A stretch of 64,000 nt of DNA from Rhinopithecus roxellana (lineage: Eukaryota; Chordata; Mammalia; Primates; Cercopithecidae). The first letter of the stretch is position 1. Each line of letters opens with the position of its first letter. The notes under the pieces are model-generated. The model was not told the DNA's origin. It ran no database searches and saw only the letters and a program-made list of their open reading frames with translations. The position numbers were made by a program, and so were the translations under genes. Of this stretch, positions 22,937 through 32,887 are shown in pieces. The stretch spans positions 130,299,808-130,363,807 of the forward strand of contig NC_044556.1 in NCBI RefSeq assembly GCF_007565055.1, in the 5' to 3' direction.

Positions 22937-23606
22937 TAGAGAAGTTTCAGAATTTGAGGTTGTGACAGGAAGCAAGCTCAAAGATGTTAAGTGTTCAAGT
23001 AAGTTAAAATGGAGTATAAATGAATGTAGCCAGGATTGAGGGGTTTTCACAGACCAAGATTGGTCGCGTTAGTATGAATGTTGAAGTGTCTGAATAGGAT
23101 AGCTTTAGATAGAATGGAGAAGTAAATTGTAAGCCTAACCCTCCATTAATTAAAAATTCAGTCCAAAAAGCTATCAATTTTTAAACAGTCTAATTCATTT
23201 TTTGATATACAAATATTCCTTATTTCTTGTCTGCTATATTCCATCGCCTTCTAAAACTTTAGTTTCTACTTATTCAACTGCTTTTACTAAGAACTTATGA
23301 CAAATGTATTTTAGGCAACATATCAACAAATAAAATCCGAACAAGCTTTCTTTTTGCTCTTATAATTTTTTTATCTCAGGTTAATAGGACAAAATATCAT
23401 TAGGAATCAAAAATATAATTGAATATTACCCTTTTCAGTAAAAATGTTATTCACAGCATTTATAGGCAAAGGGGAAAATTTTTCCTGTGTTTTTTTAACC
23501 CGCTTTAGGATGTTGCAAGAGCAGTATCACTTGTTTAATATCATAACTTTGTATCCTTTATTTAACTTAATTCTTCTTATAAAGTCAGCTTTTATTTACT
23601 TATTTT
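22937..23606. other. Unique AT-rich DNA
   Basis: No repeat or gene feature recognised. Confidence 0.4.
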
Positions 23607-23685
23607 AAAAAATAGAACGTTTCACGAATTTGCATGTTAGGGGCCATGCTAATCTTCTCTGTATTGTTCCATTTTTTTAGTATAA
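23607..23685 (-). pseudogene. RNU6 (pseudogene): U6 spliceosomal snRNA pseudogene, truncated
   Basis: On minus this matches U6 snRNA, the spliceosome's catalytic-core RNA, from the region after its 5' stem-loop to the terminal T-run. The block ccatgctaatcttctctgta (plus strand) is the reverse complement of the highly conserved ACAGAG-containing region, and 'ttcacgaatttgcatg' matches the 3' part. About 12 nt between these blocks are deleted ('gcatgttaggggcc'), and the first ~25 nt, including the 5' stem-loop, are missing. At about 79 bp versus a usual ~107 nt, it cannot be functional. It is probably an L1-mobilised retrocopy; no clear TSD or upstream Pol III promoter elements are visible. Confidence 0.9.
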
Positions 23686-23760
23686 TAAAAAATATAAGTA
23701 AAAATTTTTAATTTAGTATAAAAATATAAATAATTTTTAGTATAATAAATTTTATGTGTT
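23675..23760. repeat. AT-rich imperfect tandem duplication
   Basis: 'tttttagtataata' occurs at about 23674-23687 and again near 23734-23747, with a partial 'tttagtataaaaatata' copy between. It abuts the truncated end of the U6 pseudogene. Confidence 0.6.
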
Positions 23761-24155
23761 GCCAAGCAACCACTAAAGTTAGCTTTTTAAAATGGATTTA
23801 ATTTTTCCATTAAAGATGGGCTTTGTTTGATTCATATGACCTTGTTTATTAGTGGGTCTTCCTCTTTAATATTGTTTTATCCTGAAATAAATCCCTTCCT
23901 ATTCTTGTTAGCTTCTCTTTCTATCCTGCAGAGTTTTATTAATGTTTCAAATCTTCTTCGGTTTTTCCTCTAAATGTCACTGTAAAACTGATTTTTTTCC
24001 CTCAAGTTGTGAAATCTTTAAGCTATCAGAAAATCCCGTAAATATTTTTTTTTTCTCTTTGTATTCTCCTAACTCCCCCCGCTAACAACTGCATCATTTT
24101 GATGTAATCAACCAGGCTACACAATAATAGTACAACTAAATGTGTTTCAATCCTC
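23761..24155. other. Unique DNA
   Basis: No supported feature. Confidence 0.35.
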
Positions 24156-24159
24156 TCCA

Positions 24160-24500
24160 GTGTTTTTGTTTTTTTTTTTTGGTTTTTGGTTTTCTTCTTT
24201 TTTTGAGCAGCGTCTTTGCTCTGTTGCTCAGGCTGGAGTATAGTGGTGCAATCATAGCTCACTGCAGCCTCAATCTCCTGGGCTCTAGCAATCTCCCTGC
24301 CTCAGCCTCCAAAGTAGCTGGGACTATAAATGGAGGCCATTATGCCTGGCTAATTTTTTTTTTTTTTTACTTGTATTAATAGAAAAGATGAGGTCTCACT
24401 ATGTTGCTCAGGCTGGTCTCCAACTTCTAAGCTCAAGTGATTCTTCCACCTCGGCCACCCAAAGTGCTTGGATTACAGATGTGAGCCACCATGCCTAGCC
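24160..24500 (-). mobile_element. AluJ-like dimer
   Basis: A minus-strand Alu with T-runs at both tail and linker. Diverged ('gagcagcgtctttgctctg' start, 'ccaccatgcctagcc' end). Confidence 0.88.
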
Positions 24501-24639
24501 GACTCCTAATTCTGATTTCTTCCCAGCATTTCACTCAATGTGTTAAGAGACCCTAGTTCAGGTATCTGAGAAATCAATCTATATTTTCTATTGTTGTTCC
24601 TGAAACACAAATCCTTGGTCAATTAAACATCAATAACCA

Positions 24640-25170
24640 AAATTAATACAAGGGTATCTTCACTGGTATTCCTTCCTATTCCCTTTCTTCCTAGTAACAG
24701 TACACTGTTACTAATCACTCTAAAAAATTCCTTATAGTGCTAATTTAAAACACATCCACACTCACCCAAATTCCTTAATCTGAGTATTTATGGTTTCCAC
24801 AGTCTGCCTGAGCTATTTCTGCTACCTATCCCTTTCCACACCTCAGCTTCATTCAAATATCACCTAGCCTTTACAGTACAAGACAGGCCACAATTCATAA
24901 CTGAAGATGTCTCTAACTACTGTGCCTAATAATCTCTCCCTTTTTTTTCTCTTACCTCTCCCAATGCACTTGCAGATGATCTCTCATTATGGGATCTGAT
25001 TATAGTCTGACTCATAATTGTTCTTTAATAATTTAAAGAGTTTTCTACTGTCTCAGTTAGATAGTAAACGACGTCAGCGCAGGAACCACAGTTTATACCT
25101 CTTGTGTCTCCTAGTGTCTTGTTGCATCCTGGTCATGGAGTAAGTATTTAATAAAATATTTGACTTAAAT
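24640..25170 (+). mobile_element. L2 3' region (sense)
   Basis: 'cattcaaatatcacctagcc' corresponds to the L2 3' UTR segment on sense. The end '...gtcatggagtaagtatttaa' matches the L2 tail. Diverged, so the left boundary is approximate. Confidence 0.55.
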
Positions 25171-25430
25171 TTAATAATTTCAGGGCTGTTTATATTGCTG
25201 ATTTTATTATTATGGTAATCTGTATGCAGAACTTCTAGTAATTACTCTTAACCATAATAAATAATCCTATGAAATATAATATAGATGAATTATGGATATC
25301 TATTTCCATAGAAAAGTGATAAAAATATACAGGTTTATTCTCAGTCTAGACATCTTTATGTCATTCTATAGCTTATATTACTTTCCAGGTATCCCTTGAA
25401 TCTGGGTGCTGTCAGTTACCTGCCACATAT
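25171..25430. other. Unique AT-rich DNA
   Basis: Nothing recognised. Confidence 0.35.
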
Positions 25431-25433
25431 TAC

Positions 25434-25697
25434 TTTTTTTTTTTTTTTAGACGGAGTCTCACTCTGTCGCCCAGGCTGGAGTACAGTGGCACAATCTCGG
25501 CTCACTGCAACCTCCGCCTCCCAAGTAGCTGGGACTACAGGTGCGTGCCATCATGCCCGGCTAATTTTTTGTATTTTTAGTAGAGAAGCGATTTCACTGT
25601 GTTAGCCATGATGATCTCAATCTCCTGACCTTGTGATCTGCCCGCCTCAGCCTCTCAAAGTGCTGGAATTACAAGCGTGAGCCACTGCGTCTGGCCC
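25434..25697 (-). mobile_element. Alu with ~30-bp internal deletion
   Basis: It starts after poly(T) at 'agacggagtctcactctgtc'. The right arm jumps from 'cctccgcctccc' directly to 'aagtagctgggac', so the usual segment around 'gggttcaagcgattctcctg' is absent. Possible short TSD atattac. Confidence 0.88.
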
Positions 25698-25714
25698 AAT
25701 ATTACATTTTTTTT

Positions 25715-26380
25715 TTTGATAGGGCAATGAGATACCGTTTCACATCTCTATTAAGATGGCTAGTATCAAAAACACAGAAAATGGTAAGTGTTGGCTAGGA
25801 TTTGGGGAGAGTGGAACCTTCAAGTATTGCTAGTGAGAATGTAAAATGGTGTATCTCCTGTAAAAAGGGCTTGGCAATTCCTCAACAAATTAAATAGAGA
25901 ATTATCTTATGATCCAGCAATTCCACTTCCCAGAATTGAAAGCAGGGACTTGAACAGGTATTTTTATATCCATGTTCACAGTGGCATCACATACAATAAC
26001 CAAAAGGTTGGAACAATATGAATATCCATCAGCAGATGAAAGGATAAACAAAATATGGTATATACATACATACATACAACTGAATATTATTTGGCCTCAA
26101 AAAGGAATGCAATTCTGACACATGCTATAACATGAGCCTTGAAGACATTATGCTAAATAAAATAAGCCAGACACAAAATGACAAATATGCCACAATTCCA
26201 CTTACATGAAGTACATGGAGTAGTCAAATTCACAGAGACAGAAAGTAGAATGATGGTGGCCAGGAAGTGGGGTGGGGATAATGGGCATTTATTGTTTAAT
26301 GAGCATAGATTTTCAGTTTGGGAGGATAAAAAAGTTCTGGAGATAAATGGTGGTAATGATTGCACAACAATGTGAATGGA
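25715..26380 (+). mobile_element. L1M 3' end
   Basis: It follows the ORF2 C-terminus to 3' UTR order of old L1: 'caatgagataccgtttcaca', 'ttatgatccagcaattccac', 'caaaatatggtatatacata', 'aaataagccagacacaaaat', 'agaatgatggtggccaggaa'. No open frame. Confidence 0.8.
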
Positions 26381-26411
26381 TGAATAAATGAATGCTTTAT
26401 TATTAATATTA

Positions 26412-26625
26412 TTATTTTTTTTTTTGGAGATGAGGTCTTGCTATGTTGTCCAGGCTGGCCTCAAACTCCTGGGCTCAAGTGATCCTCCTGCCTTAGGCTC
26501 CTGAGGATCAGGAGGTTTTCACCTTGTTGGCCAGGCTGGTCTCTTACTCCTGACCTAAGGTGATCCACTCCCCTCGGCCTCCCAAAAGCTGGGATTACAG
26601 GTGTGAGCCTCCATACCTAGCCACA
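26412..26625 (-). mobile_element. Chimeric Alu with two left-arm-like halves
   Basis: After poly(T), 26425-26505 resembles an Alu left arm ('gtcttgctatgttgtccagg', 'cctgggctcaagtgatcctc'). At 26506 a second left-arm-like segment begins ('ggttttcaccttgttggcca') and runs to the Alu head near 26623. The usual right arm is absent. Confidence 0.65.
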
Positions 26626-26859
26626 TTTTTAATAGGTTTTGTTAGATTTGGGTTCAACATTCTTTGGAAGAATGCAAGTGCTACTCTGCTTTCTACTGAG
26701 ACGGGGCCTTAAAAAGCAGAAGGCATTTGAGACAGTGTGGATGGAAGTATGTGAGAGACAGTAAGGGTAAACATTACAGGTAAAGAACAAACATGACCAA
26801 AGGCACGGATAGAGCAAGTGTGTGATATGTACAAGGGAAGAAACTACATTAACTAAATA

Positions 26860-27010
26860 TAAGATTTTCAACACTGTTCACTGTACTTTATACAAAGGGT
26901 ACATCCCATTCAGCCCTGCTGAATCAGCATATCTAAGGATGAAGGCTCAGATACCTTTATTTTTACAAAGTTCCCAAGAAAATTCAATAACCAGGTCTGA
27001 AACTTACTGG
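26860..27010 (+). mobile_element. MER5-like hAT fragment
   Basis: 'gctgaatcagcatatctaag', 'acctttatttttacaaagtt' and 'caataaccaggtctgaaac' follow the order of the MER5 interior and right end. Degenerate. Confidence 0.45.
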
Positions 27011-27044
27011 CCTGGAGAATAGTGTACCTTTAAGTAGCTCGTTC

Positions 27045-27665
27045 TTGGTATGTCAAGCTCATTCCTACTTCAGGGACTTTTTATCACGACTTACAGCAAC
27101 TTCTCTTCATTGAATTCTCAGCTTATCATTTTCTCAGTAAAGTCTTACCTGATCACTCTTTAAAGTAACCGCCACTATTTTCTTTTCTTTTTTTTTGAGA
27201 CGGAGTCTCGCTCTCACCCAGGCTGGAGTGCAGTGGCGCAATCTTGGCTCACTGCAAGCTCTGCCTCCCGGGTTCATGCCATTCTCCTGCCTCAGCCTCC
27301 CGACTAGCTGGGACTACAGGCGCCTGCCACCATGACTGGCTAATTTTTTGTATTTTAGTAGAGACGGGGGTTTCACTGTGTTAGCCAGGATAGTCTCAAC
27401 CTCCAGACCTCGTGATCTGCCTGCCCTGGCCTCCCAAAGTGCTGGGATTACAGGAGTGAGGCACCGTGCCCAGTCACCACCACTATTTTATTTCTTAGAA
27501 CTTAACTGATATTATCTTGTTTGTTTTTGGCATACTTTCTTCATTAGAATGTATGCTCCAAAAGAACGTGAATCTTCTCTTGTTTACTATAATTCTAATG
27601 CCTAGAAGAGGTATGGGGTACATAAAAGGTAGACACTAAATATCCACAGAATGAATGGATAAATT
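27045..27665 (+). mobile_element. L2 3' region interrupted by AluY
   Basis: Sense L2 3' UTR ('gtaaagtcttacctgatcac') continues after the Alu ('ttagaatgtatgctccaaaa' to 'aatatccacagaatgaatgg'). The Alu therefore inserted into an older L2 fragment. Confidence 0.6.
27182..27473 (-). mobile_element. AluY, inserted in L2
   Basis: A near-full Alu ('gagacggagtctcgctctca' to 'gcaccgtgcccagtc'). Target repeats accgccactatttt (before) and accaccactatttt (after) match at 13 of 14 positions. Confidence 0.9.
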
Positions 27666-27699
27666 TGGCTGACTTAGGAAATTCTTTTTGGAATATTCT

Positions 27700-29500
27700 T
27701 ACATAATACAGATAGAAAATAATAAAATTATTATTTAAGCTTATCTTCACTAAGATTTGTTAGTAAGTACTTCTCAAGAATTTCTTTTTGTCATTTTAGA
27801 TGTTTTACTCTGTGATGGCCCATGTCACCTTACTGGTTAACAGAAAAAATTTGGGCAGCATTTCATAGAAGACAACTGCAACTCTGATATCGAATCAGTT
27901 CAATAATAATTTCCAAATGTACTTAATGGCCTATTAAATCAGTAATTAGAAATCAAATTTTGCTAGGCTGCAAAAGATGTCAGAATTATGTATGCTCAAG
28001 ATATTTTAAAATTAAAATTGTATTTAATTAGCATTCCTCAGAGAAACATATTTTAAAATTAAAATTTTATTTAATTAGTATGCCCATAATCTATATTAAA
28101 AATTTATTTGTACCCTGCTGACTTACAAAAATATATGCAGGGCAGGGTAAAAATACAAAAAGAGCTTGTGGTGGTTAAAAAAATTCAGTAACATAAAACA
28201 GTTAATAACCAAAAAAAAAAAAAAAAAAAAAAGCCCAGCAAAGAAAATGATTTAAGGTTTAAGGAATAGGAAAAAATATCAACAAAGCAAAAACACTTTT
28301 AATATAGATTGTTTTGTGGGTGTTTGAAAACATTTCCTCCCTTTCATCCACACTTTTGTGAGTTAAAGTTAATGGATTTCTATTGCATTCCTGTTGTCAC
28401 TACTGCCAAATGCTTTCGTATGGATAAGGCAGATACCTGGTTATTTAAGGAGCAGGATAAATGGGCCAAGACAGCTTTCCCTATCCCCAATTCACCAGGG
28501 AACGTTTGAGAATTCCACCTGACATGAGGACAGCACTGTGCTCTTAAACAATCTGCAGTTTGATCCGATTGTTCCCCAGTGGGGGAGGTAGGCCACAGCT
28601 CACTCAAGAGTCATTGATTGGATTAACAGCCTAATTCCCAACAGATGAATAGAATACTGATGTCTTGTCAGCCCAGATCACAAAAGGAAAACACAATCTG
28701 CTTCTACAGCTCAGAGATTTAACCCTTTATTTACCCTGAAGCTACAATGTCAGTTTTGAGTACTGTAATTTATTCATAACTATTTGCCTATAAATATTAT
28801 CAAATGTGGTTTCATCACCACCCACAAGCTTTCCATCCCCCTTTATGGTATTTTTTTTTTTTTTAAAACACTTGCTATGGACTAGAGGATATGGTAATTT
28901 TAAAAAACGTTTAAAAACACGGAAAGATTTTTACTTCGATTTTTACTGTACACATTAGTCTTGCCGCCTACATTCTTCCCGGGGTCTCCTAACGAAATGT
29001 TAAATAAGCTGCTTTCTTTAGGGCCCTGATAAAGTAGGACTGCCAATGAAAGAAAAGTAACAAAACCCATGCATTCAAAGATAAAACTATTTTGAGCTTT
29101 TCTTTCTAGTATAAGTGACTGATTTTAAGAAGAATGAATGACTGTATTAAGGGGAATAGATTCTCAATAAATGTTAGCTTTAGTTTATTCCCCTGCTGTA
29201 CCGCTATCTACCAGGCCTTCTGTAATTTAACAACTTTTGTGCATGACTGTACAACTAAGAACCAAATAATAAGGTCTTATTTTTGATATAGTTTTAAAAG
29301 AAAAAGAACAAAACATGTCCTCCAAGTCACGTATGAATTAGAATTCTATAATAAAGACATACGCAGCATAGTCTCTGAATAGTAAAGCACACAAAGACGC
29401 AGTATTCTAGGTGGCTTTAATACTACCTTATTTTGTATACCTTTCTGCATGCTATATACTGTCAGTGTAACAACAACAAAAAAGATTTATGTCAATTGTG
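27700..29500. other. Low-repeat segment
   Basis: It contains a 47-bp imperfect tandem repeat (28001-28085), poly(A) at 28208-28231 and poly(T) at 28850-28864, but no Alu, L1 or exon that I recognise. The interval 28440-28760 is richer in mixed motifs and is noted in the findings. Confidence 0.4.
28001..28085. repeat. Two-copy imperfect tandem repeat, 47-bp period
   Basis: 'atattttaaaattaaaatt' at 28001 recurs at 28048, followed in both copies by 'tatttaattag'. The copies differ at a few positions. Confidence 0.8.
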
Positions 29501-29504
29501 AGTA

Positions 29505-29740
29505 AAAACAATGATAGTAGTGGCTAATGCTGTTTACTGCACTAGGCAATTTTTACATGAGTTCTTTTATTAATCCCACCCAACCACCTTATGAAATAGG
29601 TACTAAGTTATCTCATTTCACAAATGAAGAAACTTACGCTTAGTCAGGTTAAGTCACTTGTCCAAGGTCACATGATTTGTAAGTGGCAGAGGGAGAATTT
29701 AGAAGGTCTCTGGCTCCCAACCTTATGCTCTTAAATATGA
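29505..29740 (-). mobile_element. MIR
   Basis: Reverse-complement MIR: 'ttacgcttagtcaggttaag', 'cacttgtccaaggtcacatg', 'ttgtaagtggcagagggaga'. Long for a MIR fragment. Confidence 0.8.
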
Positions 29741-29939
29741 CTGGAATTTCATGGGTTTCTCTGTGTATCTTCATATGTATATGGAGGTTTTACAGTATTC
29801 TAATCTTAAGATTCATTCTTCTCTTTATGTGCATATCCTGTACTGAATTTTCTTTTTCTTTAGGAGATTTCAGCAAGGATGTCATAATAGCTCACTAAAA
29901 TCAGCCATGTCAAAACCAGAGCTCAGTTTTTTTTGCCCA

Positions 29940-30260
29940 TGGCTTTGAAGTCATGTTCAACTTCTCTTTTATTTTTTATTTTATCTTTCATCAAGTGAGG
30001 TTGATTGAATTCTCCTTCTGTACTATATATCTCTGGTTCCTTCTTTTTCTACACTAATGAACTCTATCCAGGCCCTCACTTCCTAATCCACTAACTCCTA
30101 CAAGAGCTTCCTTAATAATTTATCTAGTCTCCCATCCCTTTTGCAAGCATTGTCTTATGCAAGTCACTACTCTGTTTAAAACTTTGAAGCATATTCCAAT
30201 TGTCTTCAAGTCATACAAGAATTTCTAACTATGGATTTCCCTAACTTCGAACAGAATCTG
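29940..30260 (+). mobile_element. L2-like 3' fragment (weak)
   Basis: 'aagtcactactctgtttaaa' followed by 'catattccaattgtcttcaa' follows the L2 3' pattern also seen at 12770. The remainder is too diverged to place. Confidence 0.35.
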
Positions 30261-30279
30261 TCATATTGCTATAATTTTT

Positions 30280-30575
30280 TTTTTTTTCTTTTTGAGACGG
30301 AGTCTTGCTCTGTTGCCCAGGCTAGGGTGCGGTAGCACGATCTCGGCTCACTATAACCTCTGCCTCCTGGGTTTCAAGCAATTCTGTCTCAGCCTCCTGA
30401 GTACCCGGGACTACAGGTGCACACCACCATGCCCGGCTAATTTTTTTTGTATTTTTAGTAAATATGGGTTTCACCATATTGGTCAGGCTGGTCTCAAACT
30501 CCTAACCTCAGGGGATCCACGTGCCTTGGCCTCCCAAAGTGCAGGGATTATAGGCGTGAGCCACTGAGCCCAGCC
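30280..30575 (-). mobile_element. AluS-like, minus, younger of a stacked pair
   Basis: Poly(T) then 'gagacggagtcttgctctgt' to 'gagccactgagcccagcc'. It is bracketed by tattgctataattttt (30264-30279) and tattgttataattttt (30576-30591), the same target sequence that also flanks the next Alu. Confidence 0.92.
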
Positions 30576-30591
30576 TATTGTTATAATTTTT

Positions 30592-30874
30592 AAGACAGGG
30601 TCTTACTCTGTCACCCAGGCTGGAGTGCAGTGGCATGATCACGATTCACTGCAGCCTTGACCTCCCTGGACTCAGGTGATCCTGCCACCTCAGTCTTCCA
30701 AGTAGCTGAAACCACAGGTGTGTGCCACAATGCCCAGCTATTTTTTGTACTTTTTGTAGAGATGGGGTTTTACCATGTCACCCAGACTAGTCTTGAACAC
30801 CTGGGCTCAAGCTATCCACCTGCCTCAGCCTTCCAAAGTGCTGAGATTACAGATGTGAACCACTGTGCCCGGCC
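30592..30874 (-). mobile_element. AluJ-like, minus, older of a stacked pair
   Basis: 'aagacagggtcttactctgt' to 'accactgtgcccggcc', diverged. The TSD tattgttataattttt is perfect at 30576-30591 and 30875-30890. Confidence 0.92.
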
Positions 30875-30967
30875 TATTGTTATAATTTTTAAAATGAACA
30901 TTGTACATACCGCAAGTTTAGATCAGTTCAAATATGATAATATATCATATAATGAAAACAGATTGTT

Positions 30968-31298
30968 GGCTGGGCATGCTGGTTTCCACCTGTAATCCCA
31001 GCACTTTGGGAGGCTGCAGCAGGTGAATTGCTTGAGTTCATAAGTTCAAGACCAACCTGGGCAGTATGGCGAAACTCCATCTCTACAAAAACAAACAAAC
31101 AAACAAAAAAACAAAAACCAAAAATCAGCCAGGTTGTGGTGGTGTGTACTTGTAATCCCAGCCACTTGGGAGGCTCAGGTGGGAGGATGGCTTGAGCCCG
31201 GTCAGTGGAGGTTGCAGTGAGCCAAGATTAAGCCACTGCACTCCAGCCTGGGCAACAGAGCCAGACCTTGTCTCAAAAAAAAAAAAAAAGGAAAAATA
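30968..31298 (+). mobile_element. Alu (J/S-like), plus
   Basis: 'gctgggcatgctggtttcca' to a poly(A) tail. An (ACAA)n linker is in the middle at 31087-31120. Short flanks 'agattgtt' occur on both sides. It faces the two minus Alus just upstream. Confidence 0.88.
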
Positions 31299-31309
31299 AG
31301 ATTGTTTAT

Positions 31310-31574
31310 ATTAGGTATAATGATATTATAATCTAATTCCTTACGGTTACACTTCTATCATAACCATTACAGTAAAAGACATTTTTGAAAACTAACAATG
31401 ACTAACAGGAAGAGAAGATTACATTATTTGGAAAGAGACAAGGAAAAAGCTCAACTAACACCAATTTAAAAAATCATTTACAAGATATCAACAGCATAAA
31501 ATATTTTTAACACTGCTGAGCTTTCCACAGATCTTTCTTGATTCAGACATGCTGTTCTTTAAGAAAATTAAAAC
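31310..31574. other. Unique DNA
   Basis: No feature recognised. Confidence 0.3.
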
Positions 31575-31770
31575 ATTTATATATCATTTTACACAACACT
31601 TTATATATGCCAACTTATTTGAAACTAACATCCTGAAATAAGTAAGGTAGGTATTAGTAGCTATATTTCGTGGATAAGGAAAGTCAAGTTCAACAAGATT
31701 AAATCACCTGCCCCAAATGATAGCACACCAAACAGCACAGTTAGTGCTTAAATTTATGTTCCTTGATACA
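31575..31770 (-). mobile_element. MIR (degenerate)
   Basis: 'aagtaaggtaggtattagta', 'gattaaatcacctgccccaa' and 'gcacagttagtgctta' follow reverse-complement MIR order. High divergence. Confidence 0.55.
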
Positions 31771-32548
31771 AATGGAATAAGTAAAGAAATGGCAAGTTTT
31801 GAGATACTAATGTCTAATTCCCATTTCTAGAGCACAAGCAAAAAGTACTGTTCAATTTGGATAATAAAACACAAGCTACTAATATTCTGGCTAGCCAAGA
31901 TCCCTCTGCATCCCTGCCCCAAATATGCTGCCAACATTCATTCAGATAAGCATGAAGAAATACAACTAAGAGAAGAGAGGACAGGCTCAATAATCAAAAC
32001 AGCTACTTTATACTAAGATTAAATGATCTAAAACAAGTGTTTTGAAGATACAAATATCACAAACACATTCTATCACCAGCACACATCAAGACAGGCCTCA
32101 CTAGAGATTCCCTAGAAGCTGGAAGACCTTCAGGAAGATGATCCTCAAAGTCTTCCTCTTCTCAGTATATGAAAGAAGGAGCAACAGTGTGCATGAAGAA
32201 GCAGAACTGCTTCCCTACAGGTGAAAGACTTGGCAAGGCTTTCATGGTGCTAGAGACTTGATGCTCTTGCCAGCAGAGCTTATTTCATAAGCTCTTGTAA
32301 TTCTTTGGTTGTTCATATTGTGTTAACTCTTGAATTTGGGGTAAAATTTTATAGCCCTCAATAACATAAATTGGGCAGACAGAAATCATAGTTCTGGATA
32401 CCCTGGTCAGGGATAAAGTTGCCTAACAATGCTGGAAAGTATGGCAGCCATTAAAAAAAAAAATCCTTGAAGGGCATGTTGTTTTTAACAGAGAGGTTTT
32501 CACATTCTACATGTCTGCAACTTTAGACTTCTATCATGTAATACAAAA
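31771..32548. other. Unique DNA
   Basis: No repeat or exon that I can support. Confidence 0.35.
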
Positions 32549-32560
32549 ACAGCATTTTAG

Positions 32561-32870
32561 GGCCGAGCACGGTGGCTCACGCCTGTAAACCCAGCACTTT
32601 GGGAGGCCAAGGTCGGGGGGATCCTGAGGTCAGGAGTCCGAGATCAGCGTGACCAACATGGTGAAACCCCATCTCTACTAAAAATACAAAAGTTAGCTGG
32701 GCATGGTGGCGCGTGCCTGTAATCCCAGCTACTCAGGAGGCTGAGGCATGAGAATTGCTCGAACCCAGGAGGTGGAGGTTGCGGTGAGCCAAGATCGCAC
32801 CATTGCACTTCAGCCTGGGCAACAGAGCAAGACTCCATCTCAAAAAAAACAAAAAAAAAAAAAAGAAAGA
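32561..32870 (+). mobile_element. AluS with 12-bp TSD
   Basis: 'ggccgagcacggtggctcac' (head) to an A-rich tail. The TSD acagcattttag is perfect at 32549-32560 and 32876-32887. Confidence 0.93.
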
Positions 32871-32887
32871 AACCCACAGCATTTTAG

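Noticed and set aside
28309..28509. 66-codon plus-strand frame in a low-repeat segment
   Set aside because: No recognised motif, weak start context, overlapping antisense frame of similar length. Treated as chance.
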